Part shown: positions 18,720 to 21,612 of the stretch, piece after piece
Layout of the letters: each line of letters starts with the position of its first letter
How positions within the stretch are numbered: position 1 is the first letter of the stretch
NCBI GenBank assembly: GCA_001247695.2
Contig: LGRX02028726.1
Span: forward strand, 1 to 21,612
Direction: 5' to 3'
DNA length: 21,612 nucleotides
From: Cymbomonas tetramitiformis
Taxonomy: Eukaryota > Chlorophyta > Pyramimonadophyceae > Pyramimonadales > Pyramimonadaceae
The notes under the pieces: model-generated
What the model was told of the DNA's origin: nothing
Database searches by the model: none
Seen by the model: the letters and a program-made list of their open reading frames with translations, nothing else
Translations under genes and position numbers: made by a program

Positions 18720-20170
18720 AAAAAAAGAAAAAAATCATTATATATATATCCACCTGACCCGTTATCACACTTCCCGTAACGAGTGAACGACGCGAATGGC
18801 TGCAGATTTCAGCGCTCTCCGCAAACCCAAACCCGATGGCGGCACCCTACCCTACCGGATGCTGGAAAGCGACTGTCCGGACACCGCAAGGAGCGGGTCA
18901 AAGGCTCTATACATGCCTTTTTAAAACTACCTACGGTGTCCGAATTTCCCATGATGGATGATGTTTTTCACTGATTTTCAGAGGCCGCGGCATCATCCGC
19001 TCACGCGCTCAGCCGGTGACCCCCGCAGTCCTACGTGCCGGTGGCCTCCGGGGGAATTCGGACACCGTACGTCGACGTGTAAGGTCCTAATTGGTGGGTA
19101 TTGTATGTCGCGTATCCCGGCGCATGCCGCGCGGTGCGCGAAAACGGCATGCACTGCAAGATAAGGCGGCACTTTTGACGACTGGTGAACTCGTCGATCT
19201 GAACGGCAAGAAGGCGATTTGAGGCAATCACAGAAGCTCACAGTCCTCAGATATGGTGTGCGATTATATCGGCTTGTCAGTCAGTTACACTACAAATACA
19301 GTCTTAAAATTGGAGACAAATTGCCGAATGCCATGCCATATGCCATGCCATGCCATGCCACTCAAGTCTGTGACATGACATGACAATAGCACTAGTCAGC
19401 AAAGTGTCAGCAACTGTGTATAAATCTTAAAGCATACACGATTATTAGATACATGTCAGCAACAGCAGTTGTCTCAGTTCGAGTTGCAGTTGCTGTCACA
19501 GTTCTGCTTCTCTGTTCTGGTTCAAGTCGCAGTCTCAGCAGCGTATCTCAATCTGTCGTCAGCTTATTTGTCAATTCGATGCATATTTGTCAATTCGATG
19601 CGCTCGAGAGAGTTTCGATGTCGCCGCTAAGCTTTTAAAAAATCTGTATCGTATATCGACGATGCTACTGGTCGCGCGCTCGGAGATTGCGCATTTAAGA
19701 AACTCCTCGTCCAATCACAAAGCAATGCAGATTTGCCATTGGTATCTTGAATCTTCAAGAGGAAAGGATTTTTTTGTCTTTCATTTCTCTTTCAGTTCTC
19801 GACATATTTATTTCTTTCGAAATATGATATATTAATATGCAAACCAAAGATATATAACGCATCTATTTTCTATTGGCCAAAATGAAAATTAACCTCTGGT
19901 GAATTGCTGAATTCAACATTTCCAGAAGTTGCTCAAAACTGTCAACCGATGAAACTCAATTTCGTCTCGCTCTCGGCAAGTCGGCATGCGATGCGGACAG
20001 GCACCTGAAGGAATCCTCGCACCGTCCGCTCTGGTTCACAATTTCCTCTCTCGACTGAAAAACGTCAACATTCGTAGATGTCAGACTGCGTTCAGGACAG
20101 TTGCAAAACATATCCAAGAATTTAGGAGACTGTGAAGTGCCTTCGAACTGATCGTATTTTCGTTCTTACG
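18720..20170. other. Unassigned sequence with short repeats
   Basis: No supported gene. 18934-18950 and 19051-19067 form an inverted repeat (CGGTGTCCGAATT-type). 19329-19360 is a TGCCA microsatellite followed by GACAT repeats. ATTTGTCAATTCGATGC occurs twice at about 19568-19601. The short frame at 19453 is translation of low-complexity CAGTTG/TCTCAG words. Confidence 0.4.
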
Positions 20171-20204
20171 TTGTAGACCAGAGGTGGGGAAAGCTGGCAC
20201 ATTC

Positions 20205-21073
20205 ATGGCGACACCGCCGCTCATGCCTCTGCTAGCAGCAGGCCTTTTGCGTGCGGGGAACGCAGCCCTTAGTGTTCAATACCGTGAAAAAGTGTATTGG
20301 GGAGCACTTTTGAGCGATGGTACCATTGAGTACCAAGGAAAGACCTTCAGATCTCCAAGCTCTTTCGCGGTCGCTGTGAAGCGAGCTGTAAATCCAACCA
20401 AGTCCGCGGATGATGGCTGGAAGGTGCACTTGCACCATTCAATGCCTCACAGGATAATATATTTGAGTCTTACGCATACATCTATTTGATATTTGTGGGT
20501 TTCGTTTTTTGATGATTCCTCCTTGCCGCGCATCACGCGTCAACGTAACCACACAATCTCGAGCGCCGCTGATTGTGCTGCAGGCCATGTCATAACCTGG
20601 CTCCTCACTTTTGGTTTCAATTTAGTTTCTGTGCTATGTGTCTGCGCGATGCGTCTCACAACTGGAGTAAATCAATTCACCACGTGTTAAGGCGCTCGCT
20701 TGGCGCACAGACGGTGTGCTACCAAGGGGTGAGGCTTGAGGAGTATCGAAACCGAGCTCAAGGAATTCCGGCGAAGACAACAATCAAGGCAAATACGAAC
20801 CTATCTGCAAAGGATGAGGAAGCCACAGCTGCTTTACTGTGCGTCCCGCCCTATCTTATTACCATTGAGGCTGGCGCGCGGTCAGGAACGGTCTTCGCAG
20901 GCATTCAACCTGGGATGCTGAAATCAACTGCTCTTATGAAGAAGCGCTCAGCACACCACGCCGCGGGGCGCCTTGCCCACAGATATGTTCATATTCTCAT
21001 TCTTTATCAGGGGTGCCGATCATTGACAGAAAATCCGCAGTTTTCGTGTTCGGCCCCTCGCAGACCACTTTGA
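20205..21073 (+). CDS. Two-exon gene with a RAMA-type domain
   Basis: Exon 1 is 20205-20423 and exon 2 is 20711-21073, joined by a phase-0 GT-AG intron. Exon 1 reads LMPLLAAGLLRAGNAAL, then VYWGALLSDGTIEYQGKTF, then SPSSFAVAVKRA and DDGWK. Exon 2 continues VCYQGVRLEEYR. This is the full pattern of the RAMA domain (restriction enzyme and adenine methylase associated): G-x-L...G...G-x-I...G...F-x-S-P-S...G-W-K...Y-G-x-x-L-x-x-x-R. RAMA domains accompany DNA-modification enzymes in prokaryotes and occur in the eukaryotic MPND protein. A role in sensing modified DNA is inferred. The roughly 105 residues after the domain are unrecognised. The gene may have upstream exons (AG at 20176 or 20181) and may splice again before 21073. 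Confidence 0.7.
20424..20710 (+). other. Intron of the RAMA-domain gene
   Basis: 287 bp, AAG|GTGCAC to GCGCACAG|ACG, phase 0. It joins the GWK motif directly to the conserved Y-x-G-x-x-L-x-x-Y-R tail of the domain. Unspliced, exon 1 reads into a short unrelated tail and stops at 20489. Confidence 0.7.
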
Positions 21074-21291
21074 CCGCTTGCTCGAACCAATATTTGCGCT
21101 GTATGCTTCCGTCCACGAACACACCACCGAGAACACGCATACAGCAATTCAAAATGAGAAAACATCATCCACATAGCGTCTCAGGGCTGACCTGATAACT
21201 CATACATCGATGTCCAGCTTTCCGAGAAGCCGCGGTTTCCCATATTTCACGAAATTTGACTGGCAAGGTTGCCGCGCGTGCGAGGTGACGC

Positions 21292-21612
21292 GAAGCGTTG
21301 CTGCTACTGGTCCCACGAGTATGCTAGTGGCGCTGTTGTCGCACTGGTTCCACGAGTATGTGCACGTGGCGTCGCTGCAACTGGTTCCACGAGTGTGCTA
21401 GCGGCGTTGCCGATACTGGGTCCACACGAGTATGCACGTGGCGTTGCTGTCGTACTGGTTCCACGAGTGTGCACGTGGCGTTGCCGCCGCGCTGGTTCCA
21501 TGAGTGTGCACGTGGCGCTGCTGTCGTGCTGGTTCCACGAGTGTGCACGTGGCGTTGCTGCCGCACTGGTTCCAATGATTGTGCACGTGGCGTTGCTGCT
21601 ATTGGTTCCACG
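21292..21612. repeat. 37-bp minisatellite, about nine units, continuing past the window
   Basis: CCACGAGT-type words recur at 21313, 21350, 21387, 21461, 21498, 21535, 21572 and 21608, with an indel-containing unit near 21422. The consensus contains GTGCACGTGGCGTTGCTG and CTGGTTCCACGAGT. Several overlapping minus-strand frames with Thr/Ala/His-rich repeats are artefacts of this array. Confidence 0.93.

Noticed and set aside
19453..19638. 61-aa frame resembling a signal peptide
   Set aside because: Hydrophobic appearance comes from low-complexity CAGTTG/TCTCAG repeats; no conserved continuation.
21304..21611. Thr/Ala/His-rich repetitive minus-strand frames
   Set aside because: Produced by a 37-bp minisatellite; 37 is not a multiple of three, so the peptide repeats appear in several frames with no gene structure.

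Overview
This is eukaryotic nuclear DNA. The strongest genes are interrupted by short GT-AG introns (83, 100, 287, 419 and 747 bp) whose removal joins conserved motifs in frame. Much of the rest is nested transposable elements and tandem repeats. The lineage cannot be fixed from the sequence. A split-direct-repeat tyrosine-recombinase retrotransposon, GC-rich coding DNA and a DUF7869-like DDE gene would fit an alga, another protist or an invertebrate.

Left part (1-7899): two head-to-head spliced genes share a 324-bp divergent promoter. The minus-strand gene (3859 to beyond position 1) encodes a large protein ending in a beta-type N4/N6 DNA methyltransferase fold, with a possible ParB-like segment in the middle. 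The plus-strand gene (4184-7899, three exons, about 961 aa) encodes a putative DDE transposase/integrase of the DUF7869 type. The first intron of BOTH genes holds a tandem array built on the same perfect 20-bp palindrome, CGTTCATTAGCTAATGAACG. There are six units at exactly 67 bp in the methyltransferase gene and seven at exactly 69 bp in the DDE gene, with unrelated spacers. A methyltransferase, a recombinase and a shared intronic palindrome together look like one system, plausibly a mobile element not previously described. This is the best candidate for novelty in the window.

Middle (7900-11211): mostly non-coding, with diverged direct repeats, a 75-bp tandem duplication and many AAGCGTGAC-type motifs.

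11212-18535: a DIRS-order retrotransposon on the minus strand, of PAT/Ngaro type with split direct repeats. Its order is A1 - gag - RT/RNase H/methylase-like - tyrosine recombinase - B1/A2 - B2. The pol region is broken by at least two frameshifts. Its A2 repeat is split by a 1974-bp non-autonomous DNA transposon (11844-13817) with roughly 100-bp inverted ends, a 10-bp target duplication and an interior of 185-bp hairpin-rich tandem units.

Right part (18536-21612): a 68-bp tandem duplication, unassigned DNA, a two-exon gene with a RAMA-type domain (20205-21073), and a 37-bp minisatellite running off the window edge.
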